Assembly (NCBI RefSeq): GCF_004167665.1
Contig: NZ_SEWE01000010.1
Location: forward strand, 1-64,000
Source: Hymenobacter persicinus
GTDB lineage: Bacteria; Bacteroidota; Bacteroidia; Cytophagales; Hymenobacteraceae
DNA: 64,000 bases
Direction: 5' to 3'
Shown here: positions 34,592 to 43,016 of the stretch, piece after piece
Position numbering within the stretch: position 1 is the first letter of the stretch
How the letters are laid out: each line of letters begins with the position of its first letter
Position numbers and translations under genes: made by a program
The notes under the pieces: generated by a model
Seen by the model: only the letters and a program-made list of their open reading frames with translations
Told to the model about the DNA's origin: nothing
Database searches by the model: none

Positions 34592-35536
34592 TTACTTTTT
34601 GTCTTCCACGATGTCGACGAGACGGTAGCGCACGGCGTGCTTTTTGGGGCGGATGTCGATGCCCGCGTAGTGAGCGTAGACCTTCGTGAAACAGGCGCCG
34701 AAGTAGTAAATCATGGCGGAGTAAAACACGAACAGCAGCACCAGCACGATGCTGGAGGCCGCCCCGTAGATGGGACCCAGGTTGCGGGGCACCAGCAAGT
34801 GACCCAGCACAAACTCCCCCAGGTCAATGAGCAGGGCCGTGACAATGGCCCCGCGCCAGACGGCCTTCCAGGGCACGTGGGCGCTGCTCAGGTTGCGAAA
34901 CGTGACGCTGAACCAGGCCGCCAGAATCAGCAGGGACGTAATCTGGTTCAGCACCTGAATCAGGAAGTAGGCGAAGTTGGGGTCGAAGTCGTGGATGTAG
35001 TCGGCAAACAGGGCCAGGGCCGCGTCGGTCAGAAAGGCCAGCATCGACAGCAAGGCCGTGGCCAGCAGCAGCCCCAGGGAGCGGGCCCGCTCCTTGAGAA
35101 TCTTGTCGAAGCGCCCCGCCTTGCGCCCCGGCCGCACCTGCCAGAGCTGGTTGAGCGAGTTTTGAATGACCACGAACAGGGTGGTAGACACGAACAGCAG
35201 AAAGCCGAAACCCAGCCAGGTCACGAGGCGGCTGCGCTCCACGTTGGTCACGTTGAGCAGAATCTGCTCGACGAGCTCCGCGGCCGAGGTGCCCAGCAGG
35301 GCCGAAAGCTTGCCCAGCAGCAGCACCCGCACTCCGGAGGCCGTGTAGAGCTTGCCCAGCAGCTGAATCAGGATAATCAGGATGGGGGGCAGGGCAAATG
35401 TGGTGAAAAAGGCGGTGGCCGCCCCCAGCCGGAGCGGGTCGTGGCTGCCCAGCTCAAGTCCCGCCCGGCGCAGCAGAAAAAAGAAATCAGTCCAGACTTT
35501 GGGCCGGGGCTGACCCGACTCGCGTACTTTTGTCAT
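34592..35536 (-). CDS. YihY/BrkB family inner-membrane protein
   Basis: A 314-residue protein with six to seven hydrophobic segments and the YihY/UPF0761 signatures: AATAFFTTFALPPILIIL near residue 40, WLGFGFLLFVSTTLFVVIQN, and the C-terminal YGAASSIVLVLLFVFYSAMI. The molecular function of the family is not established despite the RNase BN name once given to it. It diverges from the DUF2062 gene with about 100 bases between starts. Confidence 0.9.
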   Translation of the reverse strand: MTKVRESGQPRPKVWTDFFFLLRRAGLELGSHDPLRLGAATAFFTTFALPPILIILIQLLGKLYTASGVRVLLLGKLSALLGTSAAELVEQILLNVTNVERSRLVTWLGFGFLLFVSTTLFVVIQNSLNQLWQVRPGRKAGRFDKILKERARSLGLLLATALLSMLAFLTDAALALFADYIHDFDPNFAYFLIQVLNQITSLLILAAWFSVTFRNLSSAHVPWKAVWRGAIVTALLIDLGEFVLGHLLVPRNLGPIYGAASSIVLVLLFVFYSAMIYYFGACFTKVYAHYAGIDIRPKKHAVRYRLVDIVEDKK

Positions 35537-35634
35537 GGTAAGGGCATACTACCCGCGGCGCGGTGCCGGCGGCGGCAGGCTACGAAGGTAGCGCACGAGT
35601 GCCGAAAGCCCCGCCTTCCTTAACCCCGATTTTC

Positions 35635-36159
35635 GTGTCCGCTGCTTCACCTGCTCCGCCAGTTCCACCCCCCACGCCACCCCGGTCCGCCAACTGGCTG
35701 CGCCGCTACCTGCTCGACCCGGTCCGCAACCTGCTGCGCCAGGGCCTGACGCCCCCGCAGCTGGCCCTGACGGTGGCCTGGGGCGTGGCCTTGGGCCTGG
35801 TGCCGGTGCTGGGTATCACTACGTTGCTTATCACCTTCGTGGCCGTGCGCCTGCGCCTGAACGTGGCCGCCATGCTGCTCGTGGGGCATCTGATGAGCCC
35901 CCTGCAGCTGCTGCTACTCATTCCGCTGCTGCGGCTGGGGGCTCTGCTCTGGCACAACGGGCAGACGCCCGACCTGACCCTGGAGCGCCTCAAGTATCTG
36001 TTTGCCCACGACTGGAGCCGCGCTCTGCAGCTGCTCTGGCACGCCGGCCTGGGGGCTTTGCTGCTCTGGGCCCTGGCCATGGTGCCGCTGGGGCTGGCCC
36101 TGAACTTCGGCCTGCGCCCCCTGTTTCGCCGCCTGCTGGCCCGGCAGAACGCGGCCTAG
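35635..36159 (+). CDS. DUF2062 domain membrane protein
   Basis: A 174-residue protein. After a Pro/Ala-rich N-terminus it shows the DUF2062 pattern: PVRNLLRQGLTPPQLALTVA, then GVALGLVPVLGITTLLI, and a second pair of membrane helices at the end. The function is unknown; relatives are sometimes fused to glycosyltransferases. There is no ATG: GTG at 35635 is chosen, GTG at 35563 is possible. Confidence 0.82.
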   Translation: MSAASPAPPVPPPTPPRSANWLRRYLLDPVRNLLRQGLTPPQLALTVAWGVALGLVPVLGITTLLITFVAVRLRLNVAAMLLVGHLMSPLQLLLLIPLLRLGALLWHNGQTPDLTLERLKYLFAHDWSRALQLLWHAGLGALLLWALAMVPLGLALNFGLRPLFRRLLARQNAA

Positions 36160-36180
36160 CTTTCCTCGTCCTGCCGGAAA

Positions 36181-36224
36181 CGCCAACGCGGGCTCCCGAA
36201 CCGAATCGGGAGCCCGCGTTGGCG
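36181..36224. terminator. Strong hairpin between converging genes
   Basis: A perfect 19-bp stem (36181-36199 with 36206-36224) with a six-base loop. There is no long T-run on either side, so it is terminator-like by position rather than by a full signature. Confidence 0.7.
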
Positions 36225-36238
36225 TTGAAAAGTAGCGG

Positions 36239-37192
36239 TTACGCGCGCTTGTAGACCGGCTCCACGGTGGTGAAGTACTGGTTGAGCGGCTCCTGAGAGT
36301 TGGGGTCAAGCACGAGTACGTCGACCAGCTCATGGTCACTGATGTTGCCCTGCACCACGGGGCCGAGCTCCTGCAGGAACGCCGCGTCGTTGTCGTCGGT
36401 GTGGAAGGCCAGCAGCAGACGGGGCGGGCCCGAGTTGTCTTGGAGCTGCACCTGGGCAATGTAAACGGCCTGGATGGAGGACTTTTCGACGCTGAACGCG
36501 CGCAGGGCCTCGATCAGCTGGGTGGGGTAGTCGGCGGGCTGGCCGAGCAGCACGGGCACCTGTTGGGCCATGGCTTCCTCGCCGCCGGGAAACAGGCGGC
36601 CAGCCAGCAAGTCGGCCAGCTCGTCGGCGGGCAGCAGCTTGCCCACGGGCGAGAAGGGGTTCAGGGCGCACTCGGCTCCCTGAATCATCTGGAAGAACTC
36701 GATGCCGCGCACGCGCAGGTAAGGCACGGAGTCGACTTCCATGCCGCCTTCGTAGAGGCGCTCCAGGGACGAGAAAACCGGAATTTTACCGTCGTTGAGC
36801 ACCTGGAGCTGGATTTCCATGCCCTCGGTGGGCTGCACCTCCCCGCCGGTGGTGTCGCCTTCCTTGGGCAGCATCACCACGATGAGCTGTTCGCCGAGCA
36901 GGGCCCGGTAGAAATCGGGGCGAAACTCGGGCTGGGAGGCGGCGTTGAAGAGCAGCTCCTCCAGGATGTTGACCGGCTGGAAGGGTGGCAGTTCGGGCAT
37001 GGCCGGCAGTGGGGGCAGCGTCGGTGCCGGCACGGGCTCGGGAGCGGGAGACGTATAGCTGGCGCCTTTGTAGCGCGGACCGGCCGGGGCCGGGGAGTCG
37101 GCGGCGGAGGCTGCCGGAGCCGGGGTGGAAGGGCTGGGCGCAGCGGGTGCGGCAGAATCTTTTTTGGATTTCAGAAAGTCGAACAGACCCAT
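36239..37192 (-). CDS. SseB family protein with long Pro/Ala linker
   Basis: A 317-residue protein. The first ten residues (MGLFDFLKSK) are followed by a Pro/Ala/Ser-rich stretch to about residue 70. An SseB N-terminal domain follows (about 75-190; FYRALLGEQLIVVMLPK, then IPVFSSLERLYEGG), and then the SseB C-terminal domain (about 200-317; VLLGQPADYPTQLIEALRAF). E. coli SseB was named for enhanced serine sensitivity; its biochemical role is unclear. Confidence 0.87.
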   Translation of the reverse strand: MGLFDFLKSKKDSAAPAAPSPSTPAPAASAADSPAPAGPRYKGASYTSPAPEPVPAPTLPPLPAMPELPPFQPVNILEELLFNAASQPEFRPDFYRALLGEQLIVVMLPKEGDTTGGEVQPTEGMEIQLQVLNDGKIPVFSSLERLYEGGMEVDSVPYLRVRGIEFFQMIQGAECALNPFSPVGKLLPADELADLLAGRLFPGGEEAMAQQVPVLLGQPADYPTQLIEALRAFSVEKSSIQAVYIAQVQLQDNSGPPRLLLAFHTDDNDAAFLQELGPVVQGNISDHELVDVLVLDPNSQEPLNQYFTTVEPVYKRA

Positions 37193-37335
37193 GACAAAGG
37201 AGTGGATTAGATACGCAAGCTAACCAGGTTTGCCGAAGAATGCAGCCTCTCCGGCCCGCAGAAATGACTTTGTTCGTAGCCGTTTGGTTCCCAAAGTATT
37301 GCCGGGCCCGTAGGCGGGCCCGCCCGAATCAGCGC

Positions 37336-37764
37336 CTATTCCCCGTCGCTGGCCCCGCAGCCCTGGAGCTGCTCCGACACTTCCCGGATGGTGAACACCT
37401 CGCCCTGGTTGCCCCAGGAGGTCTGGATGAAGTTGAGCAGGTTGGTAATCTGGGAGTCGGTCAGGTGGGAGTCGGCCGGGGGCATCACCTGGTTGAATTC
37501 CACGCCGTTGACCGTCAGCGGCCCCTGCACGCCCTTGCGGATCAGGCAGGCCAGGGCCAAGCGGTTCTTGACCAGGTAGTCGGAGCCGGCCAGGGGCGGA
37601 ATCAGGCGTTGCAGGCCCTCGCCCTGCGTGCCGTGGCAGTTGGCGCAGTGGGTGGCGTAGATTTTGGCACTCTCGTTTTGCCGCTCCGTAAAGCAGCCCG
37701 AGGCGCCCAGCCCCACTGCCAGCCCAGCTCCGGCCAGAACACCTAACCGCCGCCCCCAACTCAT
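37336..37764 (-). CDS. Class I cytochrome c lipoprotein
   Basis: A 142-residue predicted lipoprotein (signal ending GASGC at about residue 24) with one heme c site CANCH at about residue 40 and the distal methionine probably in QVMPPAD. It is an electron carrier at the periplasmic side. It overlaps the stop of the SCO gene by four bases, so the two are translationally coupled. This order points to a role in a respiratory oxidase branch or its assembly. About 140 bases to the sseB start at 37192 hold no visible gene. Confidence 0.9.
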   Translation of the reverse strand: MSWGRRLGVLAGAGLAVGLGASGCFTERQNESAKIYATHCANCHGTQGEGLQRLIPPLAGSDYLVKNRLALACLIRKGVQGPLTVNGVEFNQVMPPADSHLTDSQITNLLNFIQTSWGNQGEVFTIREVSEQLQGCGASDGE

Positions 37765-38453
37765 TTGGCCGCCTTTTGGTCGGCCTCCACTTCCTTCAGC
37801 AGCACGGGCAGGTCGTCGAGCAGGCGCTGCACTTCCAGCGGGTTCATGCCGTCATACACGCCCCGGATGCGGCGCTGCGGGTCAATCAGGGCAAAGGCCC
37901 CGCTGTGGGCAAAGCCGCCGGGCACGCCCTTATCCACTTGGGCGGCCGTCATATACGCCCGGGCCAGGGAAAAAATCGAGTCGTGGGAGGCCGTGGCGAA
38001 GTGCCAGCGCGAGGCATCCTGAATCCCCAGCCGCTGGGCGTAGTCGCGCAGCACCGGGATGGAGTCGTGGGCCGGGTCGATGGTGTGGGAGAGGAACAGC
38101 ACCCGCGGGTCGTCTTTGAACTTGGTGTACACGCGCAGCAGCTCGCTTTGCATCTTGGGGCAGATGCTGGGGCAAGTGGCGAAGAAGAAGTCCGTGACGT
38201 AGACCTTGCCGGCAAAGGTCTGGTTGGTAATCACCTGCCGGTCCTGGTCGGTAAGACGGAAGTCGGGAATCGTGGCGTACACCGTGTCGGCTGGGCTGCC
38301 GTCGGCGTGGGGCTTCACTTCCCGCTCCCCGAGAAAGGGTAGCCGCTCGGTGTCGGCGGGTTTGGAATCAAGCGAGCAGGCGGGCAGCAGCAGAGTCGTG
38401 CTCAGGGCAAACAAACCCAGGCGCAGGGCGCGGGGCAGAAACGTACTCATCAT
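37761..38453 (-). CDS. SCO family copper chaperone lipoprotein
   Basis: A 230-residue thioredoxin-fold lipoprotein (signal ending LLPAC at about residue 26). The copper-binding CPSIC is at about residue 93, and the conserved distal histidine lies in the GFAHSGAFALID segment. SCO proteins deliver copper to the CuA site of cytochrome oxidase. It overlaps both neighbours by four bases, which makes a tight three-gene operon with the upstream lipoprotein and the downstream cytochrome c. Confidence 0.93.
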   Translation of the reverse strand: MMSTFLPRALRLGLFALSTTLLLPACSLDSKPADTERLPFLGEREVKPHADGSPADTVYATIPDFRLTDQDRQVITNQTFAGKVYVTDFFFATCPSICPKMQSELLRVYTKFKDDPRVLFLSHTIDPAHDSIPVLRDYAQRLGIQDASRWHFATASHDSIFSLARAYMTAAQVDKGVPGGFAHSGAFALIDPQRRIRGVYDGMNPLEVQRLLDDLPVLLKEVEADQKAAK

Positions 38454-38887
38454 TGGGCAGAGGGTTGGGGCGAAGCGGCGGCCGACGGCACCAGCTGCCG
38501 GGCCGAGTCCAGGCTCAGGGTCATTAGCTGAGCCACGGAGTCGATTTTGCGCTGCTGGGCGGCGAAGTAAGCCAGCTTGCGCGGCACCACGACGCTGTCG
38601 GCGGGGCGGTGGTACTGATGCATCCAGTCCATCATGGCCGCGTCGGCGGCCAGCAGGGCCCGGCCGCGCCGCGCCGTCAGGGCCGTGTCGGGCAGGTTGA
38701 CTTTCTGCAACTGCTGGCGCAGGTCGTAGAGCTCATCCATGCGGGCCATGAGCGTGTCGTGGCTGGCCAGCACGGCTTTTTCGGCCAGCTCCGCCTGGTG
38801 CTCGGGCGTGGGGCCTGAGTGGCAGGCGGCCAGCGCCGTCAGGAAGAGCCCGGCTAGTGCGGCGGAAAGGAAACGGGGATTTTTCAC
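38450..38887 (-). CDS. Small helical lipoprotein, first gene of the SCO operon
   Basis: A 145-residue predicted lipoprotein (signal ending TALAAC at about residue 22) with a mostly helical body rich in Ala, Leu and Gln. The family is not recognised. Its stop overlaps the SCO start (ATGATG context), so it is co-translated. Position suggests a role with the copper/cytochrome genes; this is inference only. Confidence 0.78.
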   Translation of the reverse strand: MKNPRFLSAALAGLFLTALAACHSGPTPEHQAELAEKAVLASHDTLMARMDELYDLRQQLQKVNLPDTALTARRGRALLAADAAMMDWMHQYHRPADSVVVPRKLAYFAAQQRKIDSVAQLMTLSLDSARQLVPSAAASPQPSAQ

Positions 38888-39003
38888 GCCGCAAAGCTAC
38901 GACGCAACCACCGCAGATGCACGCGCGGGGCCGGAAAACCGCGGGTGGTTCCGGTGCGCGTTGTGCAGTGCCAACCGGAAGCTCAGGCCCGAGTGACAGC
39001 CGG

Positions 39004-40290
39004 TTAAGGCATTGTAAACGACAGGTCGGCGCTGATCAGGCTGGCGGTGAGGCCCACGCTCTGCCGGTAGTAGGCGTAGCGCAGGTCCAGCGCCTTGAAC
39101 TTGGCCACGCGCCCGCCAAACGGGGTTTTAAACCGGCCAATGCCGTAGACCGGGGAGTAGCGCAGGCCCAGGCCGAGCTTGTGGGCGGAAAAATCGGCCA
39201 GGTCGTAGTCGGAGGTGTAGTACTGGTCGGTGAGGGAGTGCGCCAGATAAGGCGCAAAGTACTTGGCCGCGGTCTGGGTGTGGTAGCGGTAGAAGGGGTA
39301 AAGCACGAAAAACGGCGTCACCTTCACCGGCGTTTCCAGTTCGAAAGTGTGGGCCGTAATGCCGAAGTTGTCGTTGTAGAAGCGGTAGAACCCGCGCACC
39401 TGCACCAGGTCGGCAGCGTAGTAGGTCAGGCGCAGCCCCACGGGGTACTTGTAGCGCTGCCGGGGCAGCAGCTCCCGTTTGGCCGTGCCCAGGGCGCCGC
39501 CGGTTTCGCGGAAGTACACCCGGTGGAAGGGCGTGCTTAGCAGCCCGTTCTGGGCCACCAGCTCGGTGCTAACGGCCGCCTGCAGCCGCTGGGTGAGCAC
39601 CTGCGAGTACACGATGTTGAGGTTGTAGCTCTGCCGGGTGTCGAAGCCCGAGCCATGGTCGCCGCCCCGGCCCTGGCGCAGCTCGGCGGGCAGGATGAGC
39701 GTGGCCCGGTCAAAAAACGCCTGGGCAGCCACGCTCAGCTCCCGGTTGCCATCCTGGGAGGCGTGGGCCCAGGACGCCGTCACGTTGCCCGAGAGGTAGT
39801 CGTATTCCTTGGAAAAGCCCCCGCCGAAACCCACGATGGTGCGCTTGTCGGCCAGCTGCCGGGAGTAGCCCAGGTCGAGGTGGTAGCGCGTGTCGTGGGC
39901 GGAAGGCGAAGACAGTACCTGGTCAATCCGGTCGGTGGAGGCCGAGGCGTAGTAGTCCATGCCCAGGTTGGCGGAGATGCGCGTGGCCGAGTCCAGGGGC
40001 ACGTTCAGGATAATGGTCGGCGTCAGGTCAGTCAGGTGCTGGGTGCCGATACCGCCCTCCACGGCTCCGTGGCTGCCGTCCTGGGAATAGTAGCTGGAGA
40101 GAATATTGACCTCCGTTTCGCCGTGGTTGCTGGGGTCGGGCGGGGTGGGAGCGGTGGTGCTGGGCGCCCCGTAGCCGTCGACGCGGTTGGGCGTGGGCGT
40201 GGCCTGGGCCCAGGCCAGGGCGGGCAGCAGGGCCAGCAGCAGCGCAGCCGGGGCGCGGAAGCCAAGCAGGGAGGAGAAAGGTCGGGACAT
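39004..40290 (-). CDS. DUF3570 outer-membrane-like protein
   Basis: A 428-residue exported protein (signal peptide about 1-30) matching DUF3570. The body is beta-rich with alternating aromatic residues (YYSQDGSHGAVEGGIGTQHL, RYHLDLGYSRQLADK, LRLTYYAADLVQVRGFYRFY) and ends in a strand with terminal Pro (ADLSFTMP), as in a beta-barrel. It is the last gene of the thioredoxin-ApbE-DUF4266 set. The ATG at 40290 begins the signal peptide; the open frame upstream is not used. Confidence 0.9.
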   Translation of the reverse strand: MSRPFSSLLGFRAPAALLLALLPALAWAQATPTPNRVDGYGAPSTTAPTPPDPSNHGETEVNILSSYYSQDGSHGAVEGGIGTQHLTDLTPTIILNVPLDSATRISANLGMDYYASASTDRIDQVLSSPSAHDTRYHLDLGYSRQLADKRTIVGFGGGFSKEYDYLSGNVTASWAHASQDGNRELSVAAQAFFDRATLILPAELRQGRGGDHGSGFDTRQSYNLNIVYSQVLTQRLQAAVSTELVAQNGLLSTPFHRVYFRETGGALGTAKRELLPRQRYKYPVGLRLTYYAADLVQVRGFYRFYNDNFGITAHTFELETPVKVTPFFVLYPFYRYHTQTAAKYFAPYLAHSLTDQYYTSDYDLADFSAHKLGLGLRYSPVYGIGRFKTPFGGRVAKFKALDLRYAYYRQSVGLTASLISADLSFTMP

Positions 40291-40318
40291 AACTGGCAAA
40301 CTCAGTAGCGCGAAAAGA

Positions 40319-40555
40319 TTAGTTGCAGCCGCAGCCGCCCCCGACTTTACCGCCGTTGGCGCCGCCGGCTCCTTCGCGGTAGCTTTCGAAGTTGGTTTCG
40401 TACACCTCAATGCGCTTGTTGGCCAGCTTCATATCCTCGTCGTTGAGGTACACTTTCTGGTAGGCCGCCACGGATACGCAGCTGCTCAGGCCGCTGCCGC
40501 CCAGCAGCAGCAGTAGGCCGCCCAGGGCCAGGCGGGGCAGGAAAGAACAAGTCAT
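40319..40555 (-). CDS. DUF4266 lipoprotein with GGGCGCN tail
   Basis: A 78-residue lipoprotein (signal ending LSSC at about residue 26). A short conserved core follows (KVYLNDEDMKL, YREGAGGA) and a glycine/cysteine tail ending GGKVGGGCGCN, a DUF4266 hallmark. The two tail cysteines could bind metal or form a disulfide handled by the thioredoxin encoded upstream. It overlaps the ApbE gene end by four bases. Confidence 0.9.
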   Translation of the reverse strand: MTCSFLPRLALGGLLLLLGGSGLSSCVSVAAYQKVYLNDEDMKLANKRIEVYETNFESYREGAGGANGGKVGGGCGCN

Positions 40556-41634
40556 GGTGTGGTCGGAGTTTGGGAGGCTGGAGCGCCCATGCTGTGGTAA
40601 TAGTTGAGCTGCATTCCCTTGGAAGCCAGCGTGCGGCCGTCGTTGGTGATGAGCGTGCAGTCGACGCCCTTGAGCCCGTTGATAAAGGCCAGGCCCTGCT
40701 CCGGGCCCTTCACAAACACCACCTCGTCGAGGCCGTCGGCCAATTCCACGTCGGGGCAGATGATGGTCACGGAGCGCAGGCCGGTGGCAGGGTAGCCGGT
40801 ATGCGGGTCAATGATGTGGCCATAGTACTGCCCCTTGACGGTGAAGTACTGCTCGTAATTGCCGGCCGTCACCACGGCCACATCGGTCACCGTCAGCCAC
40901 GACGACACTGACTGCGGAAACGCCGGGTCGCCGATGGCAATGCGCCAGAGCGAGCCGTCGGCCTGCTTCCCCCAGCACGACACGTCGCCGGAGCCGTTGA
41001 TCAGGCCGCCCTGAATGCCCATCTGCTTCATTAGGGCCTGGGCACGCCGCACCCCGTAGCCCTGCAGGATGCCGGCCAAGTTGATGCGCATGCCCTTGTC
41101 CTGGAGCATTACCGAGTGCGTGGCCGGGTCGAGCAGCACTTTCTGGTAGTTGATGCGGGCCACCGAGGCCTTCACGACTTCGGGAGCCGGCAGGGCCGCG
41201 TGTTCCTGCCGGTCGAACGTATAGATCTTCTCGCCCCCGGCAAAGGTGATGTCGAATGCCCCGCCGCTGAGCTCGGAAAGCTTGAGCGTGCGCCGGATCA
41301 GGTCAAACACCTCTTGGTCGACCACCACGGGACGGATGCCAGCGGCGCGGTTCACCTGCGTTATCTGGGAAGTCGAGTCCCAGTAGGAGCAGAGCCGGTC
41401 GATGCGCTGGGCCTCCCTGATGCCGGCCCGAATGGCCCGCCACGCCAGCGAATCGTCGGCCGAAACGGCCGTGAACGTGAAGTGGGACCCCATCAGGTGG
41501 GCCGAGCGGGTGAAGTTGCGGGGCTGGGGAAGCCGTGGCGCCGCCCGCAGACCACCCGGGAATAGACCGCACCAAGCCAGCCCCGCCGTAAGGCAGGCCA
41601 GCAACAGCACACGGGAGGCGGGGACAGGGCGCAC
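40552..41634 (-). CDS. apbE: FAD:protein FMN transferase
   Basis: A 360-residue exported ApbE-type enzyme that attaches FMN from FAD to Thr or Ser of target proteins. Conserved parts are LMGSHFTFTAVS, the SGGAFDITF segment, INLAGILQGYGVRRA, and INGSGDV; the metal-site region TVTDVAVVTAGNYEQ is also recognisable. The N-terminus has a signal-anchor-like segment. The start is GTG at 41634, three bases after the thioredoxin gene. I saw no standard flavinylation motif in the adjacent DUF proteins. Confidence 0.92.
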   Translation of the reverse strand: MRPVPASRVLLLACLTAGLAWCGLFPGGLRAAPRLPQPRNFTRSAHLMGSHFTFTAVSADDSLAWRAIRAGIREAQRIDRLCSYWDSTSQITQVNRAAGIRPVVVDQEVFDLIRRTLKLSELSGGAFDITFAGGEKIYTFDRQEHAALPAPEVVKASVARINYQKVLLDPATHSVMLQDKGMRINLAGILQGYGVRRAQALMKQMGIQGGLINGSGDVSCWGKQADGSLWRIAIGDPAFPQSVSSWLTVTDVAVVTAGNYEQYFTVKGQYYGHIIDPHTGYPATGLRSVTIICPDVELADGLDEVVFVKGPEQGLAFINGLKGVDCTLITNDGRTLASKGMQLNYYHSMGAPASQTPTTP

Positions 41635-41637
41635 GGG

Positions 41638-42093
41638 TTATTTTTTGGCCAGCAGCTGAGTCAGGTAGGCATCGTAGGCGGTGGGGCCACCGGGGCGGTA
41701 GCCGGTTTTGGCCAGCACCTTGCCTTCGGGCGAAAGCAGCACCACCAGCGGGAAGGAGCCCTCCTTGTTGAGCTGGGCCGCGGCCTGCTCGTTTACCTTC
41801 AGCTGGGCCGCGGGGAGCTTGTTTTTCTTGCCCCGCGGGAAGTCGAACCGGGCCAGCACAAACCGGTCTTTGGCAAACTGCGCAAACTCGGGCTGGTCGA
41901 ACACTTCCTGCTTGAGCATGATGCAGGGCTTGCACCAATCGGAACCCGAGAAAACGGCCAGCACGGGCTTATTGACCGTTTTGGCCTGCTGCAGGGCCGC
42001 CGTCAGGTCGGAGTTCCAGGCAAGGGGGGCCGTCTGGGCCTGGGCCCCGACTACCGAAACGAGGGCAACAACGCCCGGGAAGAGAAAACGCAT
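41638..42093 (-). CDS. Exported thioredoxin-family protein
   Basis: A 151-residue protein with a signal peptide (about 1-20) and a thioredoxin fold with CKPC at about residue 54, preceded by VFSGSDW. The conserved cis-proline is in GSFPLVVLL. It probably reduces or oxidises envelope thiols. It leads the operon with apbE, DUF4266 and DUF3570, a gene set that I know as recurrent in Bacteroidota but without established function. Confidence 0.92.
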   Translation of the reverse strand: MRFLFPGVVALVSVVGAQAQTAPLAWNSDLTAALQQAKTVNKPVLAVFSGSDWCKPCIMLKQEVFDQPEFAQFAKDRFVLARFDFPRGKKNKLPAAQLKVNEQAAAQLNKEGSFPLVVLLSPEGKVLAKTGYRPGGPTAYDAYLTQLLAKK

Positions 42094-42237
42094 GGCTGAC
42101 AGCTAGATTAAAACCGAATTAAAGCCCGTAACGGTGAAGGAACGGTGACGGTTCAGCTGAAATGCCCCAACGGGCGCTTTTTTTACGCCGGCCGCCCCGG
42201 CGCTTCCCGTTGCACCATTGTGGCGGCTTGGGTCGGC

Positions 42238-42422
42238 CTACTGAAAGTAGTGCCAAAGCCAGCGTACCAGCTCGTAGCCGGCCCAGCCCGTAAGCACAAA
42301 TACGGCCACCAGCCCGACGAGAACGGCTACCAGCAGCCCCCGGCCGCTGCCGGCGTGCTTACCCTCGGCGTAGTGGCGGCGCAGCAAAGCCACGTTCCGC
42401 TCGTTGCTCTTGTAGGCGAAAT
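42238..42422 (-). pseudogene. Displaced native 3' end of the DUF4112 gene
   Basis: These 60 codons (FAYKSNERNVALLRRHYAEG at the start) are a GC-rich version of the last 60 codons of the complete DUF4112 gene at 58521-59024. They have the same length, and 22 of the first 30 residues are identical. The fragment begins exactly at the direct repeat where the AT-rich element starts. It was cut off by integration. A chance ATG inside the element (42444) would allow a 68-residue peptide, unlikely to be functional. Confidence 0.92.
42400..42422. repeat. Left attachment repeat (attL)
   Basis: 23 bases (ctcgttgctcttgtaggcga plus aat) identical to 58683-58705. They encode FAYKSNE of DUF4112 on the minus strand. 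Confidence 0.93.
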
Positions 42423-42444
42423 ACATTAACGAACTATAAAACAC

Positions 42445-43016
42445 TGTTTAAACGCTGATAAGCCACTTTATACCACTGATAAGCAGCCTATGTATCAATA
42501 ACAGCCCTGAAACTTTATACAAGCGGGCTTATACTGTATACAGTCACGGTCTAAGTTGATACAACATCAAATATCATCTTTATTGTACTTTATCTGGTTG
42601 AAAATTGCACCACCAGAAACATAGCTTCATTCAACGTTCTTAGTGCTGATAGGGTAGATTGTGCCATGATAGGTCACGTTCGCTGGTGAGCCTGTATGAA
42701 GCGAATTGAACCAGCATAGGAGGCTAGGATAGGCTCGTGAATGTACGAGTACGCTCCACTATCTTGTTCTCATGGTTGTCATAGTAGAGCTCCACAAAGA
42801 AGCCACATAGCATGTGTTAGAGTCCAACGGTGTCCTCTTCCTCGTAGCGAGTGGCAAGGAATCGTCCCTCTTCCCACACGAGCACTACTTGCTGCTCAAA
42901 GTGCAGGAGACAGAAGGCATAATGTCCTGTTGGCATAGCTACGCTAGATTTAGAATCTGTTGATGGTTTTTGTACATTGCCTACAATGTAAGTAACGAAT
43001 TCAGCATACACATACA
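42445..43016. other. Left-end non-coding region with short repeats
   Basis: About 570 bases with no convincing large gene. Just inside attL, CTGATAAGC occurs twice about 27 bases apart, and TTGATACA/TGTATCAA words occur at about 42495 and 42556, as well as at about 58465 near the right end. These could be recombinase arm sites. A possible 39-codon minus-strand frame at 42817-42936 is listed separately. Confidence 0.5.
42817..42936 (-). CDS. Possible small protein
   Basis: A 39-residue frame with a protein-like composition (aromatic and acidic residues; FEQQVVLVWEEGRFLATRY). The frame is open further up to 43053, overlapping the next gene. I do not recognise it, and it may be chance. Confidence 0.25.
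   Translation of the reverse strand: MPTGHYAFCLLHFEQQVVLVWEEGRFLATRYEEEDTVGL

Noticed and set aside
36181..36224. Complete intrinsic terminator with T-run
   Set aside because: The stem is perfect but no clear T-run follows on either strand, so it is given only moderate confidence as a terminator.
39004..40290. TonB-dependent receptor
   Set aside because: No plug domain or TonB box, and the length is too short. DUF3570 fits better.
42238..42444. 68-codon minus-strand frame at the left end of the element
   Set aside because: It is the cut-off end of DUF4112 with a chance start in the element, better described as a fragment.
42741..42938. 65-codon plus-strand frame in the left end of the element
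   Set aside because: Cysteine- and arginine-rich composition without protein-like pattern, and it overlaps a more plausible minus-strand frame.
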